Part shown: positions 63,256 to 64,000 of the stretch, piece by piece
Numbering within the stretch: the first letter of the stretch is position 1
Layout of the letters: each line of letters starts with the position of its first letter
NCBI GenBank assembly: GCA_903896925.1
Contig: CAITZM010000013.1
Coordinates: 82,500 to 146,499, forward strand
Direction: 5' to 3'
DNA length: 64,000 bases
From: an uncultured Lentisphaerota bacterium
Lineage (GTDB): Bacteria; Verrucomicrobiota; Kiritimatiellia; CAIQIC01
Notes under the pieces: generated by a model
What the model was told of the DNA's origin: nothing
The model's database searches: none
Seen by the model: the letters and a program-made list of their open reading frames with translations, nothing else
Position numbers and translations under genes: made by a program

Positions 63256-64000
63256 CTAAAAAGTCGCGCCGGCGCGGAGGGTGTCCACCAGCTTGGTGGC
63301 CTCGGTGGCGGCGTCGCCGAGAGAGGGGGCGAGCGTGGCGAGCACCTTGGCAATCTCGTCGGCCTGGGCCTTGCGCGAGCCGGGGTCATCACCAATCTCC
63401 CGGCTCGAGTTGGAGGCCGCCTGCCGCAGCGCTGCGAGATAGTTGCCGGGGCTCTGCAAGGCGTTCGCAGGGGCCTCGTAGCCCGGGCCGCCGAAAAGCT
63501 TCAGGGCCATCTGGCGCTCGCGCAGACCGGTCAGGCCTTTGTTCGCCAGGTCGGAGCGGACGTCGATCGCTTGCCGGGATGCTCCGCTGTTTTCGCCGTT
63601 GGCGTAGAGCTGCATCAGGCGCTGCTGCTCTTTAGGCGTGGCGCTTCCGAACGAGACGCCAGCGGCCATTTTCCCGACCATCGAATGCCCAAGCCACTCC
63701 GGTATCCCACGCTCGTCGCTCACCTTATTGAGCAGATCGTCCTTGGCACTCCAGCCCATATTTTCGTAGTCGTGAATCGTACCCTTGCCGCTCGCCATCT
63801 TCTGCTTGGCGACAGCGTCGTCGACGCCGAGCAGGCTGGCCAGGCGGGAGTCTTTACCCAGGATCGCCTGCACGACTTGCGGGCCTTTCTCGGTGGCCAG
63901 GTCGAGCATCAGGTTCCAGAAATTGTGCGCGGTGTCGGCCAGCGCGGTCTTGAGCAGGGCGCCGAGTTTTCCGGCCTCGGCGGCGCCGAGAATATCCTCG
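63256..64000 (-). CDS. Hypothetical protein, C-terminal part (5' end outside window)
   Basis: The minus-strand frame stays open to the right edge, so the visible 247 residues are the C-terminal part of a longer protein. It is soluble, helical and Ala/Leu/Gly-rich (EDILGAAEAGKLGALLKTAL at the edge, VSFGSATPKEQQRLMQLYAN, DEIAKVLATLAPSLGDAATE). MLDLATEKGPQVVQAILGKD includes a Met at 63909 that is probably internal. No signal or domain recognised. Large structural or phage-type protein is one possibility, not supported by neighbours. Confidence 0.68.
   Translation of the reverse strand, partial: EDILGAAEAGKLGALLKTALADTAHNFWNLMLDLATEKGPQVVQAILGKDSRLASLLGVDDAVAKQKMASGKGTIHDYENMGWSAKDDLLNKVSDERGIPEWLGHSMVGKMAAGVSFGSATPKEQQRLMQLYANGENSGASRQAIDVRSDLANKGLTGLRERQMALKLFGGPGYEAPANALQSPGNYLAALRQAASNSSREIGDDPGSRKAQADEIAKVLATLAPSLGDAATEATKLVDTLRAGATF

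Noticed and set aside
63256..64000. Prophage gene at the right edge
   Set aside because: The protein has a structural look, but no phage neighbour, integrase or attachment site is visible, so no phage call is made.

Overview
The window looks like chromosomal DNA from a GC-rich, Gram-negative member of the PVC group, most likely Verrucomicrobiota, Kiritimatiellota or Lentisphaerota. This rests on family content and is an inference. Typical PVC families present are a PSD1 (DUF1549/DUF1553) protein next to a DUF1501 Tat protein, two DUF1080 proteins, a GH109-type Gfo/Idh/MocA protein, Tat-exported sugar isomerase-like proteins and prepilin-like proteins. The intergenic spacers are full of short palindromic repeats. 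Hcp, siroheme decarboxylase genes and an FNR-type regulator suggest an anaerobic or facultative life.

Layout. 1-23.7 kb: mainly secreted or lipid-anchored carbohydrate-processing proteins (HEAT protein, GH109, two DUF1080 proteins, GH5, oligogalacturonate lyase-like PL22, a 1148-residue double FAD oxidoreductase). Mixed with these are housekeeping or envelope genes (two-domain ABC permease, SOUL protein, SDR/DUF2867, MarC, PAS-Dus pair). 23.8-27.7 kb: a macrodomain gene, then a chromosomal integron. It has a divergent integron integrase gene with a large internal deletion, attI, a cassette promoter and four minus-strand gene cassettes, each closed by an attC site. 27.9-33.0 kb: a Nudix gene and a nitrosative-stress cluster (FNR-type regulator, hcp, ahbA-ahbB, YgbA-like) with a perfect FNR-like palindrome in the divergent promoter region.

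33.2-42.0 kb: autotransporter-barrel protein, clpB, a lipoprotein, a MNT/HEPN pair, rpmI-rplT and a double-DUF4159 protein. 42.0-44.7 kb is poorly coding and repeat-rich. 44.7-53.6 kb: an operon of a PSD1 protein with an unusually long, internally repeated coiled coil, a DUF1501 protein and a secreted pre-peptidase-domain protein with a zinc ribbon. 54.0-57.6 kb: a three-gene pseudopilin operon. 58.0-64.0 kb: a beta-helix carbohydrate-active protein, a TIM-barrel isomerase, a spermidine-synthase-like methyltransferase and a gene cut by the window edge.

The main system of interest is the integron at 24397-27684. Facing core sites of neighbouring recombination sites are exact reverse complements across all four cassettes, the signature left by site-specific cassette insertion. 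The integrase has lost the part of its catalytic domain that carries the first arginine and the lysine, so the array is probably frozen unless an integrase is supplied from elsewhere. No tRNA, rRNA or CRISPR array was seen.
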